Origin: Hetaerina americana
Taxonomy: Eukaryota; Arthropoda; Insecta; Odonata; Calopterygidae
Reading direction: 5' to 3'
Assembly (NCBI GenBank): GCA_022747635.1
Contig: JAKTNV010000027.1
Coordinates: 558,001 to 622,000 of the forward strand
DNA length: 64,000 nucleotides
Both the position numbers and the translations under genes were made by a program. The notes under the pieces were generated by a model. The model searched no databases. It had not been told where the DNA came from and saw only the letters and a program-made list of their open reading frames with translations. This document shows, in pieces, positions 14,030 through 25,300 of the stretch; the first letter of the stretch is position 1; every line of letters begins with the position of its first letter.

Positions 14030-15360
14030 ATTTGAAAAATATGCCAAGAAGTTATATTCTTAAGAGTAAATTAAATCTGCAGAAAAATTTCATCAAGATT
14101 TATGTAGTGTAATTTTATATATATTTCTCTTTTTTAAATAATAATTTTTAATTGAATATTAATTTTGTTACATTGTTCAACTAACCGCAGTAGTCTGTTC
14201 TTAAAACACAAGATGGCGCCAGTGGAAATAGTTCGCCTTTTCCACAAGAAATGGAAGTACGACTGCGCAAAGGCGCGTAATGGCACAGAAACATACGTGA
14301 GAAATATCGAATCGGAACTTAGTATCACGGTCCATCCCTCGCACCTACAACGAGAAGTCTAACTCTCCACTCTCATAAAAAGACGGATTATTCTTTTCTC
14401 TTGAATATACCACGGTTACTTAATATTTGCCAGAGTACATACATGCTCACTGAGACGATCCGCTTCGGTTAACAGCAAAATCATCCATCGCACGACATTC
14501 GAAATCAACTCTTGACAGCACGAGTCGCCATCCTGTGGATACTATTAAATACTTTGATTTAACTCAGCATGATAAATTTCAGGGAACTTTATAAACTTTC
14601 CCTGGGAAAATTAGAAACGTACTCTGGGCACAGTGGTTGAGTGCACTCGGGGCAGGGGTCACTATTGCGATCCCTGGGACACCAGTAATATCCAGAATGA
14701 AATCGAAAACATCACTCTTTCCCATGACTGCGCCAATCGTCACCAAGTAATAATAAGACTAAATCCCATGTCAGATCCATCCACGATTCGCAGGCGCACG
14801 GATCTTCGTCGTTATTGTTTTAAACAATTACTAGAAAAAATAGGTTCGATTAATCCGTGGTCAAGGCGCACTTATTATCAAATCACTGCTTCACAGAGGT
14901 TCCTTCTAAGAACAAAGGCAAGCCCTTCGAGACTATTCCAGCTGCTATTCGCGGAGGCGACTATACGGACACGTCACATTGAATAAGGCAGGGCGAAACT
15001 CTTTCCTCCTTTGTGCATATAGTAGCTTGAGAATTTAACGGCCGAGTGTCGGCATTTTACTGACGTGATCTGAAGGAAAACTGTGTCGCAGTAGAATTTC
15101 CTTAAGGATGTAATTTTCCTTTGCCAGCCTGAAATGTGCTCCACTGGGGATGCCATGCACACCTTTGTAGAGGCAGCGAAAACACCAATTCTCATTGTTT
15201 TTCATGAGTTTTTTGCTTATGGTCTCGTGCCTCCAACTGTTTGCTCGTTTGACTGTCCCTGGTGTGCTCCATTTTTTTCAATTAGAGAAGCCCCTTGAGT
15301 ATTGCGTTTTTTAAGTGGAGGGAAGGAATCTATTACGCTAATTTCTAAGAGGTCAACGTT
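14030..15360. other. Arm segment with unassigned open frames
   Basis: Mirror at about 32,488-33,817. A plus frame at 14,633-14,986 (117 codons, starting on GTG rather than ATG) and a minus frame at 14,974-15,195 occur in both arms. Neither has a recognisable domain and each overlaps others. AT-rich DNA at 14,100-14,170. Possibly remains of an old mobile element, but nothing identifies one. Confidence 0.35.
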
Positions 15361-15363
15361 GAG

Positions 15364-15639
15364 TTGCTCAACGGCAAACGTGACCTCAAGTTAACTCAAT
15401 GTACTTTTATTCTTATCGAAAGAAAGACTGCTTTAAAAGACCTATCTTTTTTTGTTTGGGTGTTCTTCTCACTAGTATTTTTAAGTATTTCACTGGCCGA
15501 GAATGAGGCGAGTGGAATTATATTATTGAAGAAGCGTCAAGCTAAGAAGAAGGAAGGAACATCACCAAAAGTGAGGAGAGAAAAAAAGGAATTGAATTGG
15601 CTGGAAATTCCGAGAATACAAGGACGAGTGATACCGTAA
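15364..15639 (+). CDS. Open frame with hydrophobic segment ending near a donor
   Basis: A 91-codon open frame with no in-frame ATG at its start. It contains a hydrophobic stretch (FFVWVFFSLVFLSISLA) followed by ENEASG, as in a signal peptide or membrane segment, and then a Lys/Arg-rich tail. A GTAAGT donor lies at its end (gatacc|gtaagt), so it could be an internal exon; the upstream acceptor is weak. Right-arm mirror at 32,209-32,484 (minus), with one Glu-to-Val difference. Function not known. Confidence 0.25.
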   Translation: MLNGKRDLKLTQCTFILIERKTALKDLSFFVWVFFSLVFLSISLAENEASGIILLKKRQAKKKEGTSPKVRREKKELNWLEIPRIQGRVIP

Positions 15640-16364
15640 GTAGCATGCATTCACCTAGTTACACAATGATCTATGAAGTGAAATTGTGTTTCACACACAC
15701 ACACACACATCGAGTTCTTCCTTTAAGAGGGTATGCACTGTCGGCAACAACCTACTGTCATTTTGCGAAAGGAACCTACTTTCCCCTCTCAAACAATTCA
15801 ATGCAGCATTGGCCGTGCATTAAGATTGCAATCCGCTCGGTGTTTTCCGGCTATGGAAGGAGACCAACACTTTCCATGTCGTATATATGCATCGAACACA
15901 TCTGTATTATTTTTTGAGAGTACACCCACTTACCGGTACCCTTGCGTCTTTCGTTATTGGAGTAATGTTTTGCGGTACCGGTTTTTTATTTCCGCCCATA
16001 GTGCCCACTGCCCGGAAAATCCTGCCTCTCCCAAATCACCCACCTATCCCCAACGACGCGAATTACCTCAACTGTCGCTCAACCCCATTTATTATAACTA
16101 CTCCAATTAGAACCCATAAATCATATCTCCCACACAGGAATTCCTTTTTCACTATATCGTCAATCGGTCTTTCATTAATTCTTTATTAAACATACATCCG
16201 CATTTGGACACTGATAATTTACAGTCGGTGGTTTCATGTGTGGAACCTACATATAATTCTTATCACGACGTTCATTAGTAAAATCGACACTGCGTGTGTT
16301 TATGCCTGCATCATTATCTACGGACATGCGCAATGCACGTATTAACCCACTTGCTTGTCTGTGA
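15640..16364. other. Arm segment with CA microsatellite, no gene recognised
   Basis: A short (CA)n run at about 15,692-15,709 differs in length from its mirror near 32,139-32,155 and accounts for the 2-3 bp register shift between arms. Overlapping frames at 15,597-16,189 lie in several phases and show no domain. Right-arm mirror at about 31,486-32,208. Confidence 0.5.
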
Positions 16365-17158
16365 CACAATGTGATGTTAGTAAGGCTTTCGACTGTTTTA
16401 AACAGTCAATAATACTTTCAAGGCTAGAATGTTATGGTACAAAGGGTGTTGCACTGAAACTACTGAGGCCATATTTGGATAATCGCGGCCAAGTGGTTGA
16501 ATGTAATGGCTGTTGATCTGCAGCTCTTTAAGTAAAATATGATCTCCCGCAGCGCTCTATGCATGGCCCAGTCGTTTAATCACCAGGATTAATGATTTGC
16601 CCTGTAATATAAAATCTACATTTGATTTATGTAACGATGACACCATTTTTGTGCAAAAATGTGAACATCTAGAAGATGAAAATGTATGATCAACTTCTAC
16701 TCCATGACAGACTAAGGAATGGTTAATATTATCATAATTATCATACACTTTGCATTCATGTTGATGATTTTTTTTGGAATTTAAGTCTTAATAACTGAAA
16801 TTGAAACTGCTAGCTTACTAGGAACTTATATTGATACAAAACTTAACTGGGAGGTCCACATCAGTCAGATCTGTGATGAACTAAATAAAGCTGTTTATAT
16901 GCAAGGAAAGCTCAACTTTCTCATTTCAAATAAGTATATCGCTTAAAACACTCCACCACGCCTTTTTTCAATGTCATTTGAATTACGGTGGTGAGCTATT
17001 GGGTCATTTACCCGCTTGTTAAACAAATTTTGCTATTACAATAGTGAGCTATTTGCTCTCTTGCTAATATACCACCACATGATTCCTGCAAACCTTTTTT
17101 TCTTAGGTATGGAACCATGTTAGTATTTAGTTTATTTATCTTTAAGGCTCTGATCAAT
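16365..17158 (+). pseudogene. Non-LTR retrotransposon RT remnant, 5' part (left arm)
   Basis: The plus strand translates to recognisable reverse-transcriptase pieces of a CR1/jockey-type element. DVSKAFD (motif A, from 16,373) is followed by LECYG.KGVALK, then a TGA stop near 16,511. INDLPCNIKS then precedes CNDDT (16,630-16,644), where the normal motif C is F/YADD. LLGTYIDTKLNW of the thumb region follows at about 16,815, then a decayed connection region. Frames change between pieces. The catalytic Phe/Tyr-Ala of motif C is lost and several stops are present, so it is dead. It is interrupted at 17,158 by a Penelope-like insertion and resumes at 18,077. Confidence 0.85.
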
Positions 17159-17247
17159 TAATGGTTTCTGGCGTAACTTTATGGAACCGATTCATTATAA
17201 ATAAATGAAAGGACTAACTTTGTAGTTCCACACGAAAACGATTTATT

Positions 17248-17290
17248 CACACGACCCAGGTTTCGAAGTAAAACTTCATCATCAGGTGAG
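17248..17290 (-). ncRNA. Hammerhead ribozyme motif (left arm)
   Basis: Mirror copy of 30,560-30,602 with all core residues unchanged. Only one hammerhead is seen per element copy; the 5' repeat that would carry a second is truncated away. Confidence 0.72.
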
Positions 17291-17491
17291 CTCTCTACAT
17301 TTGCAGCCCTTCTTATATATACAGCCAGGGCGGGGGTGGGGTGGAGATAATCAGGAAGGTTTGGGAGGGGTAAAGTCAGGATTGGTTTGCGTGCCGGAGG
17401 GGAGGGCAGTTTGGCGTCCCCTCCGCGATGTTGGTGGAATGTGGAGCGGGAGGGAGAAGTCTACATTGTAGAGCTCTCGTGAGTCAGCGGA

Positions 17492-18055
17492 TTAGAGAGG
17501 GTTAGATGAAGGGGAGGGGGGGGTGTCATCGGCCACCGTGAGGATTGGGACTTTAATGAGGGGAGAGTGGGAGGCATACAGAAATTCGTTAACAATATTT
17601 TCATTTAAACAAACACTATTTAAAATTTCTAAATGTTCTAAGGCGTCTAATCTATAGCCTTTGCTTTCAACATGTAAAATTTCGAAATCAAAATCACTTT
17701 TATGGTTATTATCAATCAAATGCTTTGCGAATTGAGAGTTCATCTTTTTATTTCTTGCACATGCTTGATGCTCCTTCACTCGTTCTTGGAATTTCCTCCC
17801 TGTCTGTCCGATGTATATTGCCCCGCAATCGCACTTTAGCTTATATACTCCACTCTTTTCCTTATATGGGATTCTGTCCTTTGTGTGGGAGAGCAGGCCC
17901 CTGAGGCTTGATTTGTTATAATGGGCTATCTTAATTCTACATTTTGGAAGTTTCTGACATACTTTTTGTGAAAAATCGTCTAAATAAAGGATTCTGCGCC
18001 ACTTGGCTGCGGGGTCCTGTGGCGGTTCAGTACTGTAAATATCTTTCAATGCCAT
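17492..18055 (-). CDS. Penelope-like GIY-YIG endonuclease domain (left arm)
   Basis: Mirror copy of 29,795-30,358: 187 codons, uninterrupted, with the same GVY...YIG core and CxC. It carries Ile where the right-arm copy has Leu in the late segment SPLIKVPIL. An open frame in both copies despite truncation suggests a young insertion and a young arm duplication, or gene conversion between arms. Confidence 0.85.
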   Translation of the reverse strand: MALKDIYSTEPPQDPAAKWRRILYLDDFSQKVCQKLPKCRIKIAHYNKSSLRGLLSHTKDRIPYKEKSGVYKLKCDCGAIYIGQTGRKFQERVKEHQACARNKKMNSQFAKHLIDNNHKSDFDFEILHVESKGYRLDALEHLEILNSVCLNENIVNEFLYASHSPLIKVPILTVADDTPPSPSSNPL

Positions 18056-18076
18056 TTTATTATTATTTTTTTAAGT

Positions 18077-18330
18077 GGCTCTGATCAATGCAAAAGTCAA
18101 TCTAGAAACATACCAATTAAGATCTCACATCCATAACTACACGGCAAGAGGTAAAGGGCCTCTAATTACTACCTGTTGTAGTTGGTGATCAACTTACAAC
18201 ACATTTCATGATGTGTTCAGGCGCCTGTATGATTATCTGCCTAGTCAGTTGCAATTGAACTGCATCCAGTGCTTCAAGAATAGGGTATATACCTGGACAC
18301 TTGCTCACCTACTTAATTGTAGGATGAATC
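18077..18330 (+). pseudogene. Non-LTR retrotransposon RT remnant, 3' part (left arm)
   Basis: This continues the element split by the Penelope-like insertion. The translation contains LRSHIHNYTARGK and RLYDYLPSQLQL, equivalents of the conserved 'HSYNTR' and 'YN.LP' segments at the C-terminal end of CR1/jockey-type ORF2. The first 13 bases duplicate those at 17,146-17,158. Confidence 0.8.
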
Positions 18331-18349
18331 CTTACGTGACAATCTTAAT

Positions 18350-19638
18350 AACATTTAAGACTCATGTTAATACATAGAGATATATTTATTTTGATGACAC
18401 TTCATATGGTTGTACCATTTTTCAAAATGAATAAAGGTTTATTACTAGGTATTATTGGCCAAAACCATCAAAGAGTTACATGCCCTCACAACATTGAGAA
18501 AGTACTTCAACTTTGAGACGCAGTCACCCTGTTGAAGTGCGGGATTGCTTCCCATGAGGGAAACAATTTTGTTTCAAATTCAAAATACTTTGCCATTAAA
18601 AATTGTACCATTGTATAATTCATTTTGTCCTACTATTATAGACTGAAGGAATTTGATAAAATTCTTTGGAATACTTAAGTTCCGTCCTCTCATTTTTCCC
18701 ATCTGACAACCCCGTATAATTATGTATTGGAAAAAAAACACTGTAAAATACAACATTAATTTTAGCATGGAAAAAGGATGTTTTTGGGAGAAAATGTGAA
18801 AAATTTTTCCTGCCTTCCAAAATTCTGCCTCCGCAGAAAGATGTTCCTGTAGTTCCCTTCACTGTTCTCCTTTTCTGTCCCTCTCTCATTGGATGTGCAT
18901 TTCAAATGATCTATAAATCTCAAACTTATAACATTGTACACAATAACTTAGACAGTTTTTTCCCTGCAAAGATATTTCCCCAATCTCAAAACACATCATC
19001 TTCCTAATCATCGTTAGCCTTGCCACAGATAAAAAATACATATTATATTCATGTCCTAATTTCAGCGTAATTGATGAGACCTGGTGAGACCTTGGTGAAA
19101 ATGGAGAAATACCAAGTCAATTCATTTTAATGTTAACTTTTAAAAATTCATTTGGATAAATATTTTTGTAGGATAAACAATAAAGGGAATTACTTTTCAA
19201 ACAATTACTATATTCAATAACACATTGTTATTATCATAAAATAAAAATTCTTACAGCAGAAGCTACCGGAGCCATAGTCCATAATTTTTATTCTTTTTGC
19301 TTGCAGAATTAGGCATTAGCCAGAGATTTTCCTGCCTATATATATATTTCATCATTTCCCTTCACAGGTTTTAGTGCTAATTAACAGGTATCCTTGGTCA
19401 TGTAGGAATTATAGAATTTTCAGGTATTATTACACTTCTGTTGAATTAGTTTACTAATCAAACAAGTAATTTTAACCTTCTCTTCCATTCAGGGTTTGAC
19501 CTTTGACCATCTGGGCCCCTAAACCATTCTAATGTGCCTACCTCTCTTTTCTACCCAAAACATTTTGGCCAGTTGCTCCAAATGGAACCTGAGCCTTCAG
19601 TATTCAAAACATCACCACCTACCCCTAATCTTACTTCT
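18350..19638. other. Inner arm segment, no gene recognised
   Basis: AT-rich DNA with an AATAAA at about 18,429. Short minus frames at 18,580-18,889 overlap and repeat in the mirror copy (28,961-29,270) without domain features. Relative to the right arm it has two extra pieces, 15 bp near 19,000 and 9 bp near 19,080. Mirror interval 28,236-29,500. Confidence 0.5.
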
Positions 19639-19639
19639 C

Positions 19640-21100
19640 AATCACATTTGGACCCAGTACATTAACCGCATTTAACGATACACCAACAGCCTCCTTCACA
19701 CCATCCCTCCTAACAGAGACACCCTAGCCTGGTGCACGAGTCCCGCATCCTATTGGGCTCAGCATTGGGTGAATATTACTCTACTCTCGCCTATCAAAGT
19801 ATTCGGTGCCTTATATAATTTCCCTTTTTGGACATTCATTTATTAAGGCTCTTTAACCACACACAGACTTATTTCTATCCATTCCAGAAAATGTGCATGA
19901 ATGTATGAGCATTAAGTAATTATGTTGTTGCAAGAGTAAGTGCATTAGTTGGTTGAGTTGGGATATGAATATAGTTTTAGCATTATATCTGGCTTTTATT
20001 TGGTATTGGAGGTGTTCTGGGCATCACTCATCTAGGTACTGTTAATTTCCTACTAGACATAGGTTCACATTATCCTGGCATCAATGGGGCAATGGGTCAA
20101 CATAAGAAGAGATTAATTTTGGCAGTCAGAAATCTGATTCCTGTTGTGGTTTAATGAAAATCAGCCTTTGCCATAACACAGTCATGGCAGTTTCTGGGAA
20201 AGAGAAGCTCAGCCAGTCATATTTGCTGAATGAGTGGTATACATTCTTGAGAGCAGTAGGTTTTTTACCGGCTGCCCCACATATTTAACAACTTCAACTC
20301 CATGTCTCATAAAAACCTTGATCAAGACCCTTTCATAGTAATGTCCAATGGTATTAGATACAACTTTGCAGCTGATCACATAACTAAGCCACAGCCGTAT
20401 CCTGCAGATCAATGCATGCAATATTGATAATTTCCTTTCTAAACTGGCCTATGAGAACTTGATATTGAAACAAATACTGAAGAACCAGATGATGACAAAA
20501 GACATAATTACATTGAAATTAAGAAAAAATTGGGATTCCAGGATATTCATAGGATAGTGCTGTGGATATTTATGAGGTAAATCGTTGTGCCCATTGAAAG
20601 GGAACCTTTTCACTAGCCCTTAGTTACAACCAGATGCCTATTTAAATTTCCTTATAGATCATCACCTGAAATACCCAGGATGCCCTTCTGATAGACATCT
20701 TTCTGCTCTTGGACCAGGCATCATTTCAGCTACAAGTGAAATACATCAATTGGGAGAAAAGAAACCTCTTTCCTCTTTAGAACCCGCAACATTGCTTTAA
20801 AAATTTAATTTCCTGTTTTTCAGCAGTAGGTGTTGTCAACTTGATATTTCCTTTCAGTTCTCAATAGATGCTCTTTAGCCTTAAGTTTTGTACAAAGAGA
20901 TTTAAAATGAAATAATTAATCAATAAATATAAACATGGACTATATTCGTTTACATTCGAAGTTAATTCATGTTTGGTTTCTTTTTATTTTTCAGAGTATT
21001 TTATGATTTATTAGCCATTGTGTAGTTGTTTTTAGTCTTCTCTAAGTTTGAAATAGTTTTCTTTGGTAATTGTGAGAGGTGTTACAAGATAACAACATGT
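19640..21100. other. Left spacer segment, nothing recognised
   Basis: Low-complexity-free AT-rich sequence without transposon ends or a convincing frame. A 70-codon minus frame at 20,209-20,421 has no features. Confidence 0.5.
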
Positions 21101-21262
21101 ACGAGGGTCATCCGGAAAGTAGTACCCGTTCGTGCCGCATGAAGTGCTGACGACGCGAGTAGCCGCTGGACGAGGTCAGATAGCTTCCGTGGCTTGTCTG
21201 CCTTCTCTGAGCCAAGTTGCGTGACGCTAGCATTGCCTGTGTTGTTTCTGTGATTGTTTACA

Positions 21263-21661
21263 ATGTTTAAAAAAATTGAGAACGCCGCCAGTTGTGAAGT
21301 GAGGGCAGTGATTAAATTCCTCAATGCAAGAAACGTTCGCCCATGTGATATTCATCGCCAATTAAAGGAGGTGTATGGAGACAATGTAATGGACGAGTCG
21401 TCTGTTCGGCGGTGGTGTCGCAACTTCAACATGGGGAGGGGGAACACACACGACGATGAGCGTTCGGGGAGACCGTCTGTCATTACAGACCAACTGGTGA
21501 GCTCAGTTGACGAATTCGTGAGGAACGATCGGCGCGTCACAATTGATGACATCTGTGAGCATTTTCCCAATGTTTCTCGAACAATTGTTCATGAAATTGT
21601 TAAACACCATCTGCATTATGCAAAAATTTGTGCAAGATGGGTCCCTCGCGTATCTCAATGA
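21263..21661 (+). pseudogene. Mariner transposase, truncated N-terminal DNA-binding part
   Basis: ATG at 21,263 opens 132 codons. Two helix-turn-helix regions can be recognised: CDIHRQLKEVYGDNVMDESSV with RRW, then the linker DDERSGRPS (an interhelical GRPS motif), then RRVTIDDICEH and SRTIVHEIV. It reaches CARWVPR, which in full-length mariners precedes the first catalytic Asp, then hits a stop. The DD34D/E catalytic domain is missing. Confidence 0.9.
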
Positions 21662-21755
21662 GCTGGCGGCGAAGGACTATGCAGCAGGAATACAGAAACT
21701 TGTCACACGTTATGACAAATGCCTTAATTTGCTTGGAGATTATGTTGAGAAGTAG
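21630..21755 (+). pseudogene. Mariner transposase C-terminal remnant
   Basis: Frame-shifted relative to the N-terminal part. It encodes AAKDYAAGIQKLVTRYDKCL followed by NLLGDYVEK and a stop, the standard mariner C-terminus. It lies directly downstream of the deletion junction near 21,640-21,660. Confidence 0.88.
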
Positions 21756-22344
21756 TTTAAAGTATCCTCTTTCAAATAAAATTTTTTATGTTTGTTAATA
21801 TTTACTTTTGTGTCTTTATTTCACGAACGGGTACTACTTTCCGGATGACCCTCGTATATGTAATGACTTCCACTGTAGCCATTTCATTTATACACTAGGC
21901 TTTTATTTGGAAATAGGGTATTGCTTCATCCATTTTTTATTTTTTATGCATACTGTGAGGTTATTAAACATGCTTTTCTTTCAGAGGGAGGATTGTTATT
22001 TTATAGGCCTATCTCATTAAAGCTGCTTAATGTGATGATTACATATTACCAAGCATTTAAAGGAACTTATTTTCTTTTGAAGACATCACTAATATTATCC
22101 ATTATATACTGTTACATTTGATTTATTTTTCTTAACCTTTGAACTACAGTTCACATTTATCAGGTGAAACACATTGTATTGACAATACTTAATGCTTTCT
22201 TACAATCCCAAGGTAGAATTCTCCTTCACATGTAAAATGTGAAGTATTTTAACCGAGTACCTCAATGTTAACAGTGGAATAGTTAGACCTTACAATCACA
22301 CACTACCAAAATACTTAAAATAAAATAAGTAATGTTGTAATTTT

Positions 22345-22500
22345 GTATATTCTTTATTTAGAACAGGACCTATGTTTTCATTTGGATATCACCAGCAGTC
22401 CTGATGAATACACGAAATGTCAAAACCTCGGTCGTATTCCAAATAAAGAGTTTGTTAAATTACAAAGCTCCATATTTTCTTTCAGTGTATTGTTATCATT
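22345..22500 (+). mobile_element. Decayed Penelope-like 3' end with degenerate hammerhead
   Basis: Contains CTGATGA (22,401-22,407), a short stem ACA-CGAAA-TGT, then CAAAAC and CTCGGTCGTATTCCAAATAAAG. This is the same order as the hammerhead and 3' end at 30,565-30,610 (GAAACCTGGGTCGTGTGAAT), but with the G of GAAA lost. No coding region remains. Confidence 0.45.
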
Positions 22501-23152
22501 GACTTTAATGACTATTTCCTCATGATATAGATTCTCATCATCATCTTGCTCTTGGCAAGGCAATCATACCATTAGCAAGGAAATTCATGTCATCTTTGAA
22601 TCTAATGCAGCTACTTTCTCAAACCCCCAATGATTATGCCATTTTGTTTGCTAGGTTACATATATTCATTTTCTCTTTGTAGAGTTTGGAATAAGTAGGA
22701 GTGAAAGAGCAACCATTGCTCAAAGCTCTACTCATCACTATCAACTCTATATAGACCTATACTTAAATCTACTGTGATTTCAGTAGTTTTAATCATATTA
22801 TATCATAATTCATTGAACAGAAATTTCCTGTTTCAATAATTTACATACCAGACATTAACTGCCATAATTTGTGAGGGTACAAGTATTGATGAGAAGAGCA
22901 CTTTTCATATTTTGGTTATAGTTTTATACTTTTCTTGAAGAACCAGTGCCTCAAAAAAATGCCAGTATAGCTTTAAGATTTTAGTGTAACTTAAGAAATC
23001 AAGGGCCAGAGCAGGAGGAAAGAAATAAAAGAAGAGTTTAGTGTGGGAGTAAACTTGCTTTCCCTCCCCTTGCAAATCTTACTCAGATCTTATATGAGAG
23101 TACACATACACATATATACAAATATAATCACATACATATGTATACAGATATA

Positions 23153-23263
<111 letters not shown>

Positions 23264-23460
23264 GTGGGTCACAGTATTTCAGAGGTAGAACGTTGTCCTG
23301 GAGGGCCCAGGTGTAATTCATGGATTGTAATTCAAGCTTCTTTGGGCACCAGCAGCTCCACCCAAGCTCTTCAATTTTCCGGGAACCAGATCTTACTGAG
23401 AAGCAACAACCAGTGCAGAGGAAGCCACTGACCCCTCTACACTGATGTGTAAATTTCAAA
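23264..23460 (+). mobile_element. Probable tRNA-derived SINE, degraded
   Basis: TTTCAGAGGTAGAACGTTGT resembles a tRNA A-box region, and GGCCCAGGTGTAATTCATGG, about 30 bases on, sits where a B box is expected but is degraded. Arthropod SINEs commonly start with such a tRNA-like head. No target duplication was found and the tail is unclear. Confidence 0.4.
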
Positions 23461-23740
23461 TGCAATTTGTTTTATTACTGGGTGAACTTAGTACCATCAC
23501 CTATCAAACCATCTTTTGGGTAGATTACTATGGTTATGTCAGACTGCTAAATGAAGTATGTATTTAATTATTTATAAAATAGTCATATTGTACATTTTCT
23601 TTTGTACATTGTTTCTTTTGTACATTTTGGGAAGGGACTTCACAGCATTAACGTGGCATAAATAATGAATATCTTGCAGAAAATAGGAAAAGATTGGATG
23701 GATAGGAGGGAGACCTGCCTGCAGCCTATTCATATCTCAA

Positions 23741-24070
23741 TTACTTAGATGCAAGTGCCAGATGGGAATTAGAGAGGAGCAGCATTAGGAAGGAGGCCAA
23801 AGGCAAGGGCTTCCATGACCACTTCCATAAATGCATATGGAAGTGGGTATAGGAAGCATGGGAGGGAATATTCTTCATTAAACTCGCCAATGAAAATTGT
23901 CCAATCATCTGAAATGTTCTCTGTAGCCTCAATGAAAAGACAAAGCTATTGAAATGGTGACTTTTCCTCCATGGGAGAGGCATTCCCCTAGTCAATGGAT
24001 GAGCTGTTATTTTGGAGTGAATTTGTGAGGCATTGAATCCTTGTTGATGAAGGCTGCAAGGAAGGTTACC
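23741..24070 (-). repeat. Dispersed repeat, copy 1
   Basis: The reverse complement aligns with 62,268-62,465. Shared text includes 'ccttgcagccttcatca', 'aaattcactcc', 'aataacagctcat' and 'gaggaaaagtc'. An 84-codon minus frame crosses it without known features. Class unknown. Confidence 0.75.
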
Positions 24071-25015
24071 TTATTGACGTATATGTAACTTCTTGGGTCC
24101 ATTTATAAATATTTTCTTTTCAACAATTTCAAATATTTCTCAATGTGAATTCGTGAATGTGTTAAATTATTGGTGGTTAAAATTTGAAAACTGTTGTTAA
24201 AATTTAACTACGGTAAGGGTCAGGATAGTTTTTCTTGAAAGAGATTGTGATATATTATTTTATTAACTGGTGAGGGAAGCTCGAGATGATATGGCAGCTC
24301 TTTGATTTGTAGCTATTTCACTAAATGACCATGGTTATAATATGAAAGGCTGTTCCCTAAATGAATTTTCTATTCCGATTTTGATTTTAAAAAATTTAAC
24401 ATTTAAAGTCATTGTTGCATCCTGTTTTGGTTGAATCGAAGAAATTCCTATGGAACCTCTAAAGGCAGAGTAAAAAGAGTTCATGGTCACTGTGAAAATC
24501 TCTTTACGTTCAATGTTTACTTCCCTTTTGAATCTATCATGCTTGGGTTGATACTTTTATGCTCTGAAATGATTCCACAGAGTATTTTATTACATCTTGG
24601 GATGAATCAAACAAAGTGATTAATTTTACTGTTCTTTGGGTGGTAGTGGACCAGCCCAGGCAAGGAATTACTCACGAGTACAGCGCTACGAGTATGAGAC
24701 GTTTCCTAGAACTTGAGGGACCATGCACAAGCTGCTCCCTCTTGTTGTTCTCAAGGGTCAAAGAAGAAAATTGAAGAATGTATCATTATAAAGGAATAAA
24801 ACTAATAAAAGAAAACTGTGGAACATTTATTGTCACATTACCTATTACAAGAGTGCATAGGTGCAGATGACACAAGGTTTTGCTCGTTGCAATAGGTCTT
24901 GCTGCCGACTGTTGGCTGATTTGTGATAGCGTCTTCATCTCTGCTCTCCAGTGCTGTCCTCTGGTAGGAAGAATAGGAAGACTCCAAAGTTCTCAGATGA
25001 AATGTGTATAACCGT
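24071..25015. other. Spacer segment, nothing recognised
   Basis: AT-rich, with only short frames. No repeat edge or RNA gene was seen. Confidence 0.5.
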
Positions 25016-25300
25016 CTAATCTCCCCTTGCAGTGGTTAAGGCTTGTAACTCTACCAATGAAAAGTGCAACTTAAAAATTAACCACGTCACCATTTGAATA
25101 ATTGCTATAATTGTCACAAAAATAATACTGATATTGTGTTCACCAAGCTCACTCTGATTACTGAAGTGAACATACTCTTCTTGATTTATAAAATACCTCA
25201 TCCATTGATTTAGTGGAATTAAATTGAAAATTTCACCACAAGAGCCAGTTATAAATTGAAGACGGGTTGTGTTTTTAAATGATCCTTAGGTCATATCATA
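25016..25300 (-). repeat. Diverged duplication in spacer, copy 1
   Basis: Matches 26,600-26,895 in the same orientation. Shared text includes 'ccaagctca', 'tctgattact', 'atactctt', 'atgatt' and 'ttgaa'. On the minus strand both encode a short frame containing SNQ(S/N)ELGEH. An old duplicated element of unknown type. Confidence 0.65.

Larger units (their letters stand above)
17159..18076 (-). mobile_element. 5'-truncated Penelope-like element (left arm)
   Basis: A 918-bp insertion flanked by the 13-bp direct repeat GGCTCTGATCAAT (17,146-17,158 and 18,077-18,089). It contains the endonuclease frame, a pyrimidine-rich 3' segment and a hammerhead-like motif near its 3' end. The reverse-transcriptase region is absent, as in typical 5'-truncated insertions. 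It sits inside a non-LTR element remnant. Confidence 0.85.
8500..19638 (+). repeat. Left arm of large inverted repeat
   Basis: This stretch is the reverse complement of 28,236-39,350. Pairs of positions sum to 47,848 in the outer part, 47,850 between about 15.7 and 18.9 kb, and 47,874 near the inner end. Identity is very high, about 98-99 % by eye. The steps in the sum come from a CA-repeat length change near 15,700 and from 15-bp and 9-bp segments present only in the left arm near 19,000 and 19,080. The inner edge is at about 19,638, after 'aatcttacttct'. The outer edge lies in the first satellite monomers, where mirror register is lost. Confidence 0.96.
21102..21854 (+). mobile_element. Mariner-family deletion derivative with perfect TIRs
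   Basis: The element is 753 bp, flanked by TA on both sides (21,100-21,101 and 21,855-21,856). Its 33-bp terminal inverted repeats (21,102-21,134 and 21,822-21,854) are perfectly complementary and start CGAGGGTCATCC. It encodes the N-terminal part of a transposase and, in another frame, the last ~40 residues. The catalytic core between them is deleted, so it can be moved only by a transposase supplied elsewhere. Perfect TIRs and an intact TA duplication suggest recent movement. It has no mirror copy in the arms. Confidence 0.95.

Noticed and set aside
15733..16189. Overlapping frames of 125 and 100 codons
   Set aside because: Several phases overlap, no domain is visible, and part of the length comes from the CA repeat region.
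16557..16748. Minus-strand frame over the RT remnant
   Set aside because: Antisense shadow of the plus-strand non-LTR remnant, which has recognisable RT motifs.
18580..18889. Two minus-strand frames repeated in both arms
   Set aside because: They overlap in different phases and are duplicated only because the arms are. No codon or domain evidence.
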